This document shows, piece after piece, positions 5,256-12,203 of a DNA stretch of 12,203 nt. Source of the stretch: Deltaproteobacteria bacterium. Lineage in GTDB: Bacteria > Desulfobacterota > DSM-4660 > Desulfatiglandales > HGW-15. Positions within the stretch are counted from its first letter, which is position 1. Every line of letters starts with the position of its first letter. The stretch covers positions 1 through 12,203 of the forward strand of contig JAIPEI010000066.1 in the NCBI GenBank assembly GCA_021737245.1. Direction: 5' to 3'. The notes under the pieces were generated by a model that was given only the letters and a program-made list of their open reading frames with translations, did not search any database and was not told the DNA's origin. Position numbers and translations under genes: made by a program.

Positions 5256-5656
5256 CGGGCCTGAACAAGGAGTTGGTGGCGTATCGCATGTCACGCGCCG
5301 ATGAGACCTTGGAGGACGCGCGCATTCTTGCCAATGCGGAGAGATGGAACGCTTGCGTGAATAGACTCTACTATGCCTGCTTTTACGCGATATCGGCATT
5401 GCTCTTGCGTGATGGCTTGTCCTCAACCAGGCATTCGGGGATTCGAGGCCTTTTCAACAGGGAGTATGTAAAGCCTGGGAAAATACCCAGGAACTTGGCC
5501 AGGATCTTCAATGATCTGTTCGAGAGGAGGCAGGAGGGCGATTACGTGGACTTCGTGAGCTTTAAAGGACCGCAGGTGACTCCTTGGATTTCACAAGCGG
5601 ATGAGCTTATACGCCATATCGCCTGCTTGGTCCAAAGCAGCCAATCATCCAAATAA
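5252..5656 (+). CDS. HEPN-domain protein (putative toxin of the MNT/HEPN pair)
   Basis: A 134-residue protein. The TTG start at 5252 overlaps the MNT stop (TTGA) and has GGAGGGAG at 5238-5245; the alternative ATG at 5288 has its nearest purine-rich site 15 nt away. The HEPN (PF05168-like) pattern is clear: R-A-D-E-T-L-E-D-A-R-I-L, N-R-L-Y-Y-A-C-F-Y-A (37-46), T-R-H-S-G (59-63), F-N-R-E-Y-V-K-P-G (68-76), and L-F-E-R-R-Q-E-G-D-Y (89-98). HEPN proteins of many such pairs are RNases with an R-x4-6-H motif; I do not find that spacing here, so either this subgroup uses other residues or it is not a nuclease. The C-terminus is complete, but only about 50 bp separates it from truncated PIN toxin sequence on the other strand. 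Confidence 0.88.
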   Translation: MTGLNKELVAYRMSRADETLEDARILANAERWNACVNRLYYACFYAISALLLRDGLSSTRHSGIRGLFNREYVKPGKIPRNLARIFNDLFERRQEGDYVDFVSFKGPQVTPWISQADELIRHIACLVQSSQSSK

Positions 5657-5706
5657 AACATTGACGCAGAAGCCCGCTCCGCGCCCCTGGTAGTGATATA
5701 ACCCCT

Positions 5707-5733
5707 TGCGGAGGTGTCCACGAAGCATTTCAC
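5707..5733 (-). pseudogene. VapC-type PIN toxin, cut off after about nine residues
   Basis: The GTG at 5733 overlaps the antitoxin stop (GTGA), the usual arrangement in vapBC operons, and encodes V-K-C-F-V-D-T-S-A, the typical PIN domain start with its first catalytic Asp. After that the frame runs into sequence unrelated to PIN domains and continues antisense into the HEPN gene. The rest of the toxin is missing, so a deletion or insertion joint lies close to 5706. Confidence 0.7.
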
Positions 5734-5975
5734 GAGAACGCCTCCTCGAGGTAGGCGTCGTGATGGTCGCTGATGTCGCCGGCGCCGGATCGAAACGCCC
5801 CGACAACCGAGAGGGCGTCTCTTCGTTTTTGGGCCATGTCCGGCTCGGAAGGTTTGGCGACAAACGCGTCAACGGCCCGCCGAATGATCTCCGCCATGGA
5901 CACGCCTTCGGCCGCTGCAGCGGAACGGACGGCTCGGGCTTGTTCCTCGGAGAGCTGAATTTGGGTTCGCAGCAC
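5730..5975 (-). CDS. Ribbon-helix-helix antitoxin (VapB/CopG-type), toxin partner lost
   Basis: An 81-residue protein. I choose the GTG at 5975 rather than the ATG at 5987: the ATG has no ribosome site, while GGAGGT lies just after it, 4 nt before the GTG, and the family usually begins M-x-R-T-Q-I-Q-L. The ribbon-helix-helix part is L-R-T-Q-I-Q-L-S-E-E-Q (2-12) and V-S-M-A-E-I-I-R-R-A-V-D (25-36). The C-terminal toxin-binding tail V-V-G-A-F-R-S-G (57-64) and H-D-A-Y-L-E-E-A-F at the end is intact and family-typical. It would bind its own promoter and neutralise a PIN toxin, but the toxin is reduced to nine residues, so the antitoxin is now an orphan. It could still counter related toxins encoded elsewhere. 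Confidence 0.88.
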   Translation of the reverse strand: MLRTQIQLSEEQARAVRSAAAAEGVSMAEIIRRAVDAFVAKPSEPDMAQKRRDALSVVGAFRSGAGDISDHHDAYLEEAFS

Positions 5976-6005
5976 AGGTACCTCCATGCTTACAGAAATA
6001 ACATG

Positions 6006-6034
6006 ATTTTATCGCCCGGCTGTATCGTTGTCAA
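6006..6034 (-). promoter_or_regulatory. Near-consensus sigma-70 promoter of the orphan antitoxin
   Basis: On the minus strand TTGACA (6034-6029) is separated by exactly 17 bp from TAAAAT (6011-6006). Transcription should start near 5999, leaving a leader of about 24 nt before the GTG start at 5975. That supports the GTG choice, since the ATG at 5987 would be only about 12 nt from the start of the RNA. Confidence 0.8.
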
Positions 6035-6175
6035 GGTGCCCCTTGCCGAGCTGCCGAAGGACGGCTGGACGCGAACCGGGCCTGGGAGCTCCGACTTTTA
6101 GCTGCTTCGCAGCGTCAACGGAAGAAAACGCGCCCGTGTTCCCCGGCGTGGGGGAGACCGCGAGCCGTGCCCTGG

Positions 6176-6313
6176 TCACGGACGCTTGACGCAGGCAGGA
6201 GAGAGCCCCTTCACCATGGGGTAGTGCTTGACGTTGAGGGTTTTCAGCTCCGCGTCCTCCAGCTCTGCGGTGGCCGCCAGCTCGTCCGTCTGGGCCCGGG
6301 TCAGATGGATCTG
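6176..6313 (-). pseudogene. C-terminal remnant of a second PIN-domain toxin
   Basis: The minus strand encodes about 45 residues up to TGA at 6178-6176: D-E-L-A-A-T-A-E-L, then A-E-L-K-T-L-N-V-K-H-Y-P-M and G-L-S-P-A. The T-L-N-V-K-H-Y-P-M part is the typical last strand and helix of VapC-like PIN toxins. The N-terminal two thirds cannot be found upstream. It precedes the antitoxin on the same strand, so it is not the missing end of the toxin at 5707-5733. The rest of 5976-6430 shows no gene. Confidence 0.65.
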
Positions 6314-6430
6314 CGGGGAAAACGAGCGGGCCTTGCCAAGGGTGTTTCCCCGGGGGAGCGCGCCCGCAGGGGGGGCGAGGCCGAGGACGCCCCAGCCCCG
6401 GAGGAGCAGGTGTGGAGGTCGGGCTGGGCA

Positions 6431-7594
6431 CTAGGTTTTGACCAGATCCAAGCTCCTCCAGGAGAGAACCCGCGCATTGGACCTCTCCTGGTCCGTGGTC
6501 CCCCCGTAAACAATGCAGGGTTTTGCCGCCCGGCCTGCGGCCAGTCTCGAAAAGTAGTCAACCCCTTTGAAGTAGTCTCGCGTGATCGTCCGTCCGGCCT
6601 TGATCTCTATGGGAAGCAAGGACCCACCCTCCTCCAGGATGCAGTCGATCTCGTTTCCGCTCTTGTCTCTCCAGAAGGTACAGTTGGCGGGCCGGCCCTG
6701 GCTGAACCTCCGTTTCATCAGCTCCGTGACGATCAAACCTTCGAACAATGAGCCTTTGGAATAGTGTGTCTCCATTTGGGCGGTGGATTGAATGTCCAAC
6801 AGGTAGGCTGCAAGACCGGGGTCGTAAAAGTACAGCTTCGGCATTTTGACAAGCCGCTTGTTGAAGCTCCTGTGGTGGGGCCTCAACAGAAAGATGATGA
6901 AGCTCGCCTCCAGGACCGAGATCCAGGATTTGACGGTTGTATGGGAGATTCCGCATTCATTGCCCAGGGAGGACAGGTTGAGGAGCTGACCCGTACGTCC
7001 GGCGCAGAGCTTCAGGAACAGCTGAAACTGCCCTAAATCCGAAATGTTTTTGAGTGTTCTCACATCCCGCTCGAGATATGTTCTCACATATCCGGGGTAA
7101 AAATCGCCCGGCGGTATGTCCATCTTGTAGATTCTCGGATAGAACCCCTGGAACAGGTAGTCTTCATAGCGCTCGTGTGCTTGTGTTGCGTGAAGCTCCC
7201 GGAGCGAGAACGGAAGCAGGTTCAAGACGGCCGTCCTGCCTGCAAGAGACTGGGTGATCTTCTCGAACAGCAGAAAGTCGCTGGACCCGGTCAGGATGTA
7301 TTGCCCCGGCGCATCGGTCTCATCAACCATGGTCTGCATATATGAGAAGAGCTCGGGCGTCTTTTGGGCCTCGTCAATGACAGCATTGCTGTAGGTGTGC
7401 AAGAACCCCCTCGGATCCTGCCTTGCAAACAGCTGAATGTCGGGATCTTCACACGAAACATACGCCCTTTGCGAAAAAACGCGCCTCACCAGCGTGGACT
7501 TGCCCGATTGCCTGGGACCCGTAAGGGTGACCACCGGGAACTTTGTCGAGACATATGAAAGATACTCCTCCAAATCTCTCTTTATGTAGGTCAT
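6431..7594 (-). CDS. AAA_14/DUF4143 ATPase, full length
   Basis: A 387-residue protein; ATG at 7594 is preceded by GGAAGGAGG (about 7602-7610), and a longer reading from 7885 lacks such a site. Walker A is G-P-R-Q-S-G-K-S-T (26-34), Walker B A-V-I-D-E-A-Q (71-77), and I-L-T-G-S-S (100-105) is the sensor strand. A winged-helix-like middle follows (G-I-S-H-T-T-V-K-S-W at 215-224). The C-terminal DUF4143 part has F-W-R-D-K-S-G-N-E-I-D (307-317) and L-P-I-E-I-K (327-332), the E/D...E-x-K pattern of a restriction-endonuclease-like fold. These ATPases are very common in anaerobic bacteria and archaea, often near toxin-antitoxin genes; their role is not established. All key residues are present, so it is probably functional. 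It is divergent from the second copy at 8051. Confidence 0.92.
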   Translation of the reverse strand: MTYIKRDLEEYLSYVSTKFPVVTLTGPRQSGKSTLVRRVFSQRAYVSCEDPDIQLFARQDPRGFLHTYSNAVIDEAQKTPELFSYMQTMVDETDAPGQYILTGSSDFLLFEKITQSLAGRTAVLNLLPFSLRELHATQAHERYEDYLFQGFYPRIYKMDIPPGDFYPGYVRTYLERDVRTLKNISDLGQFQLFLKLCAGRTGQLLNLSSLGNECGISHTTVKSWISVLEASFIIFLLRPHHRSFNKRLVKMPKLYFYDPGLAAYLLDIQSTAQMETHYSKGSLFEGLIVTELMKRRFSQGRPANCTFWRDKSGNEIDCILEEGGSLLPIEIKAGRTITRDYFKGVDYFSRLAAGRAAKPCIVYGGTTDQERSNARVLSWRSLDLVKT

Positions 7595-7623
7595 GGCCTC
7601 GCCTCCTTCCCCAGCCTGGAAAA

Positions 7624-7667
7624 GAATAAGGCAGTTATGGACAAATTGCAAATCATAATTGCAAATT
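7624..7667 (-). promoter_or_regulatory. Promoter with direct-repeat operator for the minus-strand ATPase
   Basis: On the minus strand TTGCAA (7652-7647) is 17 bp from TATTCT (7629-7624). The -35 lies inside one of two perfect 10-bp direct repeats, AATTGCAAAT at 7645-7654 and 7658-7667 (plus strand), whose TTGCAA cores are palindromic and 13 bp apart. A repressor on these sites would block the -35 element. Confidence 0.5.
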
Positions 7668-7670
7668 GGC

Positions 7671-8019
7671 GCCTTGATGATCAAGAAGGCGGCAAGCCTG
7701 GACGCCCAAGTCCCCCCGGACTGCCGAGCCCCTGCCCGCGGCCCTGTGGAGGCTCGGGTCTTGAGCCGCGCCTCGAGGCTTTCACCCGGTTGACCATTCA
7801 GAGGCGCCCTCTTTCCGGTTAAACTCAAGATGAACATCATGCTTTTCCCCGCAAAAAATGGCCGCGTCGGGATCGACATCGACAATGCCAGTCAGAAGAT
7901 CGATTTGGGTGAGGTCGTTCTGAGCAGGATCCCTGCAGACGTGGCGGCCACGGCATGATGTGAACCGCAGGAAGGTCGGGAAGCAAGAGGCAGGTCTCGA
8001 GGTGAGGGGGAAAAATCTC
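7671..8019. other. Spacer between divergent ATPase genes
   Basis: No convincing gene on either strand. A hairpin is visible at 7671-7692, with CTTGAT-G-ATCAAG as inner stem and CGCC/GGCG as outer pairs. A plus-strand reading of 42 codons from 7830 and a minus-strand reading through 7800-8069 both lack ribosome sites and recognisable motifs. Confidence 0.5.
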
Positions 8020-8056
8020 TTGACATGTCTGTCGTCATATATCATGACATATGACG
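8020..8056 (+). promoter_or_regulatory. Inverted-repeat operator region over the start of the second ATPase
   Basis: TTGACA (8020-8025) overlaps the palindrome GACATGTC (8022-8029). It is followed by a perfect 8-bp inverted repeat, CGTCATAT (8033-8040) and ATATGACG (8049-8056), around an 8-nt centre. The repeat covers the first ATG at 8051. Several further GTCAT/ATGAC half-sites lie between 8030 and 8069. No -10 box with standard spacing is seen. Confidence 0.5.
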
Positions 8057-9208
8057 ATGAACATGACACTTGAACCCATCGTCGACCGGATCGTGGATCT
8101 TCCCGCCCTGCTCGGGAAGCGATCCTTTTTCCTGTTCGGTCCCCGCCAGACAGGCAAGACCTTCCTGATCCGCCACACCCTCGAGGACGCCCGGGTCTAC
8201 GACCTTCTCGACACGAGCGTGTACCTGGCGCTGAGTCGCCAACCCGGGCGGATCGCCCAGGAGCTGACCTCGCGGGATCGGGTGGTCGTGATCGACGGGA
8301 TCCAACGGCTGCCCGATCTTCTGAACGAGGTGCACCGTCTCATCGAGGAACGGGGCGTGCGCTTTCTGCTGACCGGCTCCAGCGCACGCAAGCTGCGGCG
8401 CGGGGGGGTCAACCTCCTGGGAGGCCGCGCCCGGACACAGCATCTCCACCCTCTCACCTGCCGCGAGCTGGGCGACCGCTTCGACCTGAACCGGGCGCTG
8501 GAGCACGGTCTGATCCCGTCCGTCTACTTCTCGGACGAACCGGCGGCCGACCTGAAGGCCTACACCGGGACCTACCTCCAGCAGGAGATCGTGGCCGAAG
8601 GGGCGGCGAGAAACATCCAGGCCTTCAGCCGCTTCCTGGGCGTGGCCGGCCTGTGCAATGCGAGAATCGTGAACTTCACCAAGGTCTCCAGCGACGCGCA
8701 GGTCCCGAGGACCACGGTGTACGAGTACTTCGAGGTGCTGAAGGACACCCTGATCCTTCACGAGCTGCCGGCCTGGCGAAAATCGAAGCGGAGGAAGCCG
8801 CTCGCCTCTTCCAAATACTACTTCTTCGACGTGGGTGTGGCCGGCGCGCTTCAAGGCCGGTCCTTTCGGCCCCGGACCCCCGAGTTCGGCGAGGCGTTCG
8901 AGACCTATCTGATGCACGAGCTCACCTGCTACCGGGGTTACCGATCCGGAGAACCTCTGGCCTTCTGGCGCTCCACCTCCGGGTTCGAGGTGGATTTCCT
9001 CATCGGCGACCACACGGCCGTGGAGGTGAAGGCCAAGGAGAACGTCTCCGCTGCGGACCTCAAGGGGCTGAAGGCCCTGGCCGAGGAAAAAAGGGAGAAG
9101 CGGCTCCTGGTCGTCAGCCTGGAGCCGCGGGCCCGGACCGTGGACGGCATCAGGATCCTGCCCTTCCGCAAGTTCCTGGAGGCCCTGTGGGAGGGGGAAT
9201 ACACCTAG
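8051..9208 (+). CDS. AAA_14/DUF4143 ATPase with altered Walker B motif
   Basis: A 385-residue protein of usual family length. In-frame ATGs at 8051, 8057 and 8063 are all possible starts; none has a clear ribosome site, and the first lies in an inverted repeat, so the transcript may be leaderless. Walker A is F-G-P-R-Q-T-G-K-T (29-37) and the sensor strand L-L-T-G-S-S-A-R-K-L (106-115) is normal. Walker B reads V-V-V-I-D-G-I-Q (78-85), whereas the family has I-D-E-x-Q, so the catalytic glutamate is Gly83. The DUF4143 end is intact: F-W-R-S-T-S-G-F-E-V-D-F (305-316) and V-E-V-K (324-327). It belongs to a different subgroup from the copy at 6431-7594. ATP binding may remain while hydrolysis is impaired. 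Confidence 0.9.
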   Translation: MTMNMTLEPIVDRIVDLPALLGKRSFFLFGPRQTGKTFLIRHTLEDARVYDLLDTSVYLALSRQPGRIAQELTSRDRVVVIDGIQRLPDLLNEVHRLIEERGVRFLLTGSSARKLRRGGVNLLGGRARTQHLHPLTCRELGDRFDLNRALEHGLIPSVYFSDEPAADLKAYTGTYLQQEIVAEGAARNIQAFSRFLGVAGLCNARIVNFTKVSSDAQVPRTTVYEYFEVLKDTLILHELPAWRKSKRRKPLASSKYYFFDVGVAGALQGRSFRPRTPEFGEAFETYLMHELTCYRGYRSGEPLAFWRSTSGFEVDFLIGDHTAVEVKAKENVSAADLKGLKALAEEKREKRLLVVSLEPRARTVDGIRILPFRKFLEALWEGEYT

Positions 9209-9296
9209 GCCGCTGAGCGTTTGGCGTGCGGGAATTTCGTCGAGGCAGGGCTGCGGCGGGGTGTACCCCCCTGCGAAGACCGCGTTGCCTGCACCG
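9209..9296. terminator. Hairpin in the convergent gap (weak bidirectional terminator)
   Basis: GCAGGG (9245-9250) and CCCTGC (9268-9273) enclose GGGGT-GT-ACCCC. The stem lies between two converging genes, but there is no T run on either strand, so intrinsic termination is doubtful. Confidence 0.3.
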
Positions 9297-12203
9297 TCAC
9301 GGTGTCCGGGCGGCCAGGCACTGATCCGTTTGCTCCAGGTAGGTGCGGGCGTCCAGCTCCTGGAAGACGGCCCGGCACCGCTCGAAGCAGAGGGGCTCCT
9401 GGAGCCCCTGGCCCATCTCGAGGTAAGTGAGACCTTCCTCCAGGCGGTTCTCCAGATCCTTGGCCTCCCGGAGGGCCGCGTTCCACCTGGCCAGGGCCTG
9501 CTTGTCGCCCCGGGTGATGCGGGCGTGCCTCCCCGCGAGCCGGAGGTAGCGGGGCCGGAACATCCTCTGTTTTCCGGCGATCTTTCGGATTTTGTCCATG
9601 GCCGCGTTCAGAGGGTCGGACGGGCCTTGCGCGTTTCGGTCCTTCCTGCCCTTGAGCCTCAGGCAGAGCTCCGCCCAGGTGTAGTGGACGTCCCAGACGC
9701 AGTGGCCCACCAGGGACTGCTTGTGGATGAGCCGGCGGGCCCGGGTCAGGATCTCGAGCGCCTGCTGGTCGTCGCCCTGGAGCATGCGGGCGACGGCCTG
9801 GTCGTTCATGGTGGAGACCAGCACGAACAGGTCCGGCACCCGCCTGAGGATGGGCACAGCCTCGGAGATGCGGGCTTCCGCCTGGTCGATCTCGCTCAGG
9901 AACATGAGGTTCTTGCCCTGCCCGGCCAGGCCCCAGCCGATGATCTGTCCGTCCGAGACCTCGCGGCCGGCCTCGGTCACCTGCCGGCAGAGGTCCAGGC
10001 TCTCGTGGAAGGCCCCGACCTGGTGGTGCAGGATGGCCTTCAGCATGACGGCCCCGGCCCACTGCTTGACGTCCCCCAGCTCCCGGCCGATGGCGGCGGA
10101 GCGGTCGTACATCTCCACGGCCTCCTGCCGCCGGCCCGAGAAGTGGAGGTGCATGCCGTAGCCGTAGTAGGCCTGGGACTCGGAGAAGGGGTTGTCGGCC
10201 CGCTCGGCCAAGCGGAGGGCGTGGTTGTGGTACCGCCTGGCGATGCGGCCCCGGCCCAGGGCGTCCATGGTCATGCCCAGGCCGGAGTAGCAGAGGGTCA
10301 TGCCTTCCGGGTACCCCCGTTTCTCGACGCGGTTCAGGCTGGAGAGGAGGTTGAAGAGGAGCCGCTCGTTGTTGTTGCAGTAGTCGATCCAGGCCAGGTG
10401 CTTCCGGAGGATCATCCACTCCTCGAAGGCCGGATCATCGATGGGCCCACCCCGGCAGAACAGGGTGGGCAGCGTCCGGTGGAGCGCCTGGACCGCGGCC
10501 TGCCGGGCGATGCCCAGGCGCAGGTCGCGGGCGGTCTCGGGGAGGGGGTCGCCCAGGAGCTCCAGGGCCCTGCGGATGGAGTCCGAGGCCTGGCGGTAGG
10601 CGCCCTTCCGGAACAGGGCCTCGCCGATCTTGCGCTCCAGCACGGCCCGCTGGAGCGAGTCCCACTGCCGGCCGAACATCCGGTCGTAGGCGGCCACGGC
10701 CTTCCTGTAGTGGGCCAGGGCCTCGGTGTCCGCGGCCATGCGGCCGGCCTGGTCGCCGGTCTTCAGCAGATACTCGTGGGCCTTTCCCCAGTCCGCGGCC
10801 TGGGCGTAGTGGTAGGCCAGCAGACCGTAGAACCGCTCCAGGTTGTGCGGGAAGATGCGCTCGATGGCCTCGCCCACCTTGCGGTGGAGCCCCTTGCGCT
10901 GCTCGAGGAGGATGCTCTCGTAGATGGACTCCTTGATCAGGTCGTGCTTGAAGACGTACTCCAGCTCCGGGACCCGGCACTTCTCCCGAATCAGGTCCTT
11001 CTCCTCCAGGGTGTTCAGGTCCTGGTCCAGGACCTCCCGCGAGGCGATGATCTCCCGGAGCAGGCGGTAGAGGAAGCTGCGGCCGATGACCGAGGCCACC
11101 CGGAGCACCTCCTTGATGTCCTCGTCCAGGCGGTCGATGCCGGCGGCGATCAGGGTCCGCAGGGAGCCGGGGACGGGGACCTTGCCCCGGATCGGCTTGA
11201 GGCGCCACCGGCCGCCCGCCTTGTCCCGGCAGGCGATGCCGGCGTCCACCAGCGTGCGGATCAGCTCCTCCAGGAAGAGGGGGTTGCCCTGGCTCTTGAT
11301 CTGAACGATGTCCTTCATCTGGGGGGAGAGCTCGTCGATGCCGAGGAGCGAGCAGACCATGCGCTCGCTCTGGGCGCTCTCCAGGGGCTGGAGGTGGATG
11401 CGGGTGGTGAAGTCGCCGTACTCCCGGGCGATCTTCTCGCCCAGCCCGGCGTCGGAGGCCGGTTCCTCGGAGCGGGAGGCGAAGCAGAAGAGGACGGGCT
11501 CCCGCTCGGCCAGGGGCAGGAGGTGCTTCACCAGCTCCACGCTGGAGCGGTCCGCCCAGTGGAAGTCCTCGAAGGCCAGGACCAGGGGCTGCTCCCGGGA
11601 GAGGCGCGAGAAGAAGTGGCGGGAGGTGCGGAAGATCTGCCGCCGCATGGAGTCCCCGTCCAGGAACTGCACCCGGGAGGTCAGGTTGCCCTTGACCTCC
11701 ATGGCCAGGAGGGTCGCCAGGTAGGGGAGCGTATCCGCCACCTCGTCCGGGAAGAGGCGGTTGATGCGGGCCTGGAGCTTCCGCCAGCCCTGGATCTCGT
11801 CGTCCTCCTCGGTGATGCCGGCGAAGGCCTTGAAGATCTCCAGGAAGGGCCAGTAGCTGATGGTCTGCCCGTAGGAGAGGGCCCGCCCCTCCAGCCAGAG
11901 GAGGGCGTCCCCCCCGAAGCGCTTTCTCGCCTCGGCCAGGAGGCGGGACTTGCCGATGCCGGCCTCGCCCGTGACCCAGAGGATGCCGCCGCGACCTCCC
12001 CGGACCAGCTGCTCCAGCCGGTCGCCCAGCAGGGAGAGCTCCTCCCCCCGGCCGACGAGGTCCGCGTTCAGCCCGAAGCAGGCGGGGTCGTCGCGTCTTT
12101 TCGGCGCCGCGAGCCGGTAGACCCGCAGGGCCTCGCTCTTGCCCTTGACCCGGACCGGCTCCATCTCCTCGAAGTCGAAGGCCCGGTTCGCCTGGAGGTA
12201 GGT
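9297..12203 (-). CDS. Class III nucleotide cyclase-AAA_16-TPR regulator, C-terminal 968 residues (5' partial)
   Basis: The frame is open to the right edge, so the N-terminus lies outside the window; an internal ATG at 12164 is not taken as the start. The first visible residues, T-Y-L-Q-A-N-R-A-F-D-F-E-E and V-R-V-K-G-K-S-E-A, then V-Y-R-L, match the end of class III adenylate/guanylate cyclase domains (usually F-x-F...V-K-G...V-Y-R-L). After a short linker comes an AAA_16 ATPase: L-V-G-R-G-E-E-L (about 49-56), Walker A T-G-E-A-G-I-G-K-S-R-L (78-88) and Walker B L-V-L-A-F-E-D-F-H-W-A-D (207-218). The remaining 550 or so residues are helical with TPR-like units (for example around A-L-A-H-Y-R-K-A-V-A-A-Y). 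Such proteins are large signal-responsive ATPases that may make a cyclic nucleotide; whether the cyclase part is active cannot be seen. It is unrelated in theme to the RiPP operon and converges on the second DUF4143 gene. Confidence 0.88.
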   Translation of the reverse strand, partial: TYLQANRAFDFEEMEPVRVKGKSEALRVYRLAAPKRRDDPACFGLNADLVGRGEELSLLGDRLEQLVRGGRGGILWVTGEAGIGKSRLLAEARKRFGGDALLWLEGRALSYGQTISYWPFLEIFKAFAGITEEDDEIQGWRKLQARINRLFPDEVADTLPYLATLLAMEVKGNLTSRVQFLDGDSMRRQIFRTSRHFFSRLSREQPLVLAFEDFHWADRSSVELVKHLLPLAEREPVLFCFASRSEEPASDAGLGEKIAREYGDFTTRIHLQPLESAQSERMVCSLLGIDELSPQMKDIVQIKSQGNPLFLEELIRTLVDAGIACRDKAGGRWRLKPIRGKVPVPGSLRTLIAAGIDRLDEDIKEVLRVASVIGRSFLYRLLREIIASREVLDQDLNTLEEKDLIREKCRVPELEYVFKHDLIKESIYESILLEQRKGLHRKVGEAIERIFPHNLERFYGLLAYHYAQAADWGKAHEYLLKTGDQAGRMAADTEALAHYRKAVAAYDRMFGRQWDSLQRAVLERKIGEALFRKGAYRQASDSIRRALELLGDPLPETARDLRLGIARQAAVQALHRTLPTLFCRGGPIDDPAFEEWMILRKHLAWIDYCNNNERLLFNLLSSLNRVEKRGYPEGMTLCYSGLGMTMDALGRGRIARRYHNHALRLAERADNPFSESQAYYGYGMHLHFSGRRQEAVEMYDRSAAIGRELGDVKQWAGAVMLKAILHHQVGAFHESLDLCRQVTEAGREVSDGQIIGWGLAGQGKNLMFLSEIDQAEARISEAVPILRRVPDLFVLVSTMNDQAVARMLQGDDQQALEILTRARRLIHKQSLVGHCVWDVHYTWAELCLRLKGRKDRNAQGPSDPLNAAMDKIRKIAGKQRMFRPRYLRLAGRHARITRGDKQALARWNAALREAKDLENRLEEGLTYLEMGQGLQEPLCFERCRAVFQELDARTYLEQTDQCLAARTP

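Noticed and set aside
4572..5426. Long open frame on the minus strand (about 284 codons)
   Set aside because: It runs antisense through the MNT and HEPN genes and the terminator; its composition is odd and no domain is recognisable.
6009..6431. Minus-strand frame of about 140 codons after the ATPase stop
   Set aside because: Pro/Gly/Arg-rich with no motif; the PIN-like remnant in the same stretch is in a different frame.
7782..8069. Minus-strand frame between the two ATPase genes
   Set aside because: No ribosome site or recognisable domain, and it overlaps the promoter region of the second ATPase.

Overview
The window is a GC-rich bacterial chromosome segment with strong Shine-Dalgarno sites, GTG and TTG starts and translationally coupled genes. 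The gene content (radical SAM/SPASM peptide maturases, a PEEAVL-type Cys-containing precursor leader, HprK-like kinase, AAA_14/DUF4143 ATPases, toxin-antitoxin debris and a cyclase/AAA/TPR protein) suggests an anaerobic deltaproteobacterium-like (Desulfobacterota) organism. That placement is an inference; no rRNA or marker gene is present.

Positions 1-4100 are a peptide natural-product (RiPP) region. It opens with the SPASM C-terminus of a radical SAM enzyme (ends 223). Next is a small GTG-start precursor peptide (307-477) with its own good sigma-70 promoter and a leader of the K-x-W-x-x-P-E-L...E-E-A-V-L-x-x-C-K type. After an orphan ribbon-helix-helix gene on the minus strand (415-690) comes a four-gene plus-strand operon: (i) a PqqD/RRE domain fused to a Gly/Asn/His-rich tail with three repeats of the form aromatic-N-N-x-G-x4-C (891-1433); (ii) a radical SAM/SPASM maturase (1484-2878); (iii) an HprK-related kinase (2875-3669); (iv) an S26B-like signal peptidase with a Ser/His/Asp set (3612-4100). 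The simplest reading is that the PqqD domain is the built-in recognition domain and leader of a precursor whose tail is cross-linked by the SPASM enzyme, possibly phosphorylated by the kinase, and released by the peptidase. This fusion precursor is the best candidate in the window for an undescribed system.

Positions 4101-9208 are a graveyard of small mobile or selfish modules. They hold a DUF4143 ATPase with its middle deleted (4132-4612), a terminator-rich spacer, a MNT nucleotidyltransferase/HEPN pair (4941-5656), an intact antitoxin whose PIN toxin is cut off after nine residues (5730-5975 and 5707-5733), a C-terminal PIN remnant (6176-6313), and two full-length DUF4143 ATPases facing away from each other (6431-7594 minus, 8051-9208 plus). 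The second of these lacks the Walker B glutamate.

Positions 9297-12203 hold the C-terminal 968 residues of a large minus-strand protein: the tail of a class III nucleotide cyclase domain, an AAA_16 ATPase and a TPR-like helical region. It runs off the right edge. No tRNA, rRNA, CRISPR array, transposase or integrase was seen.
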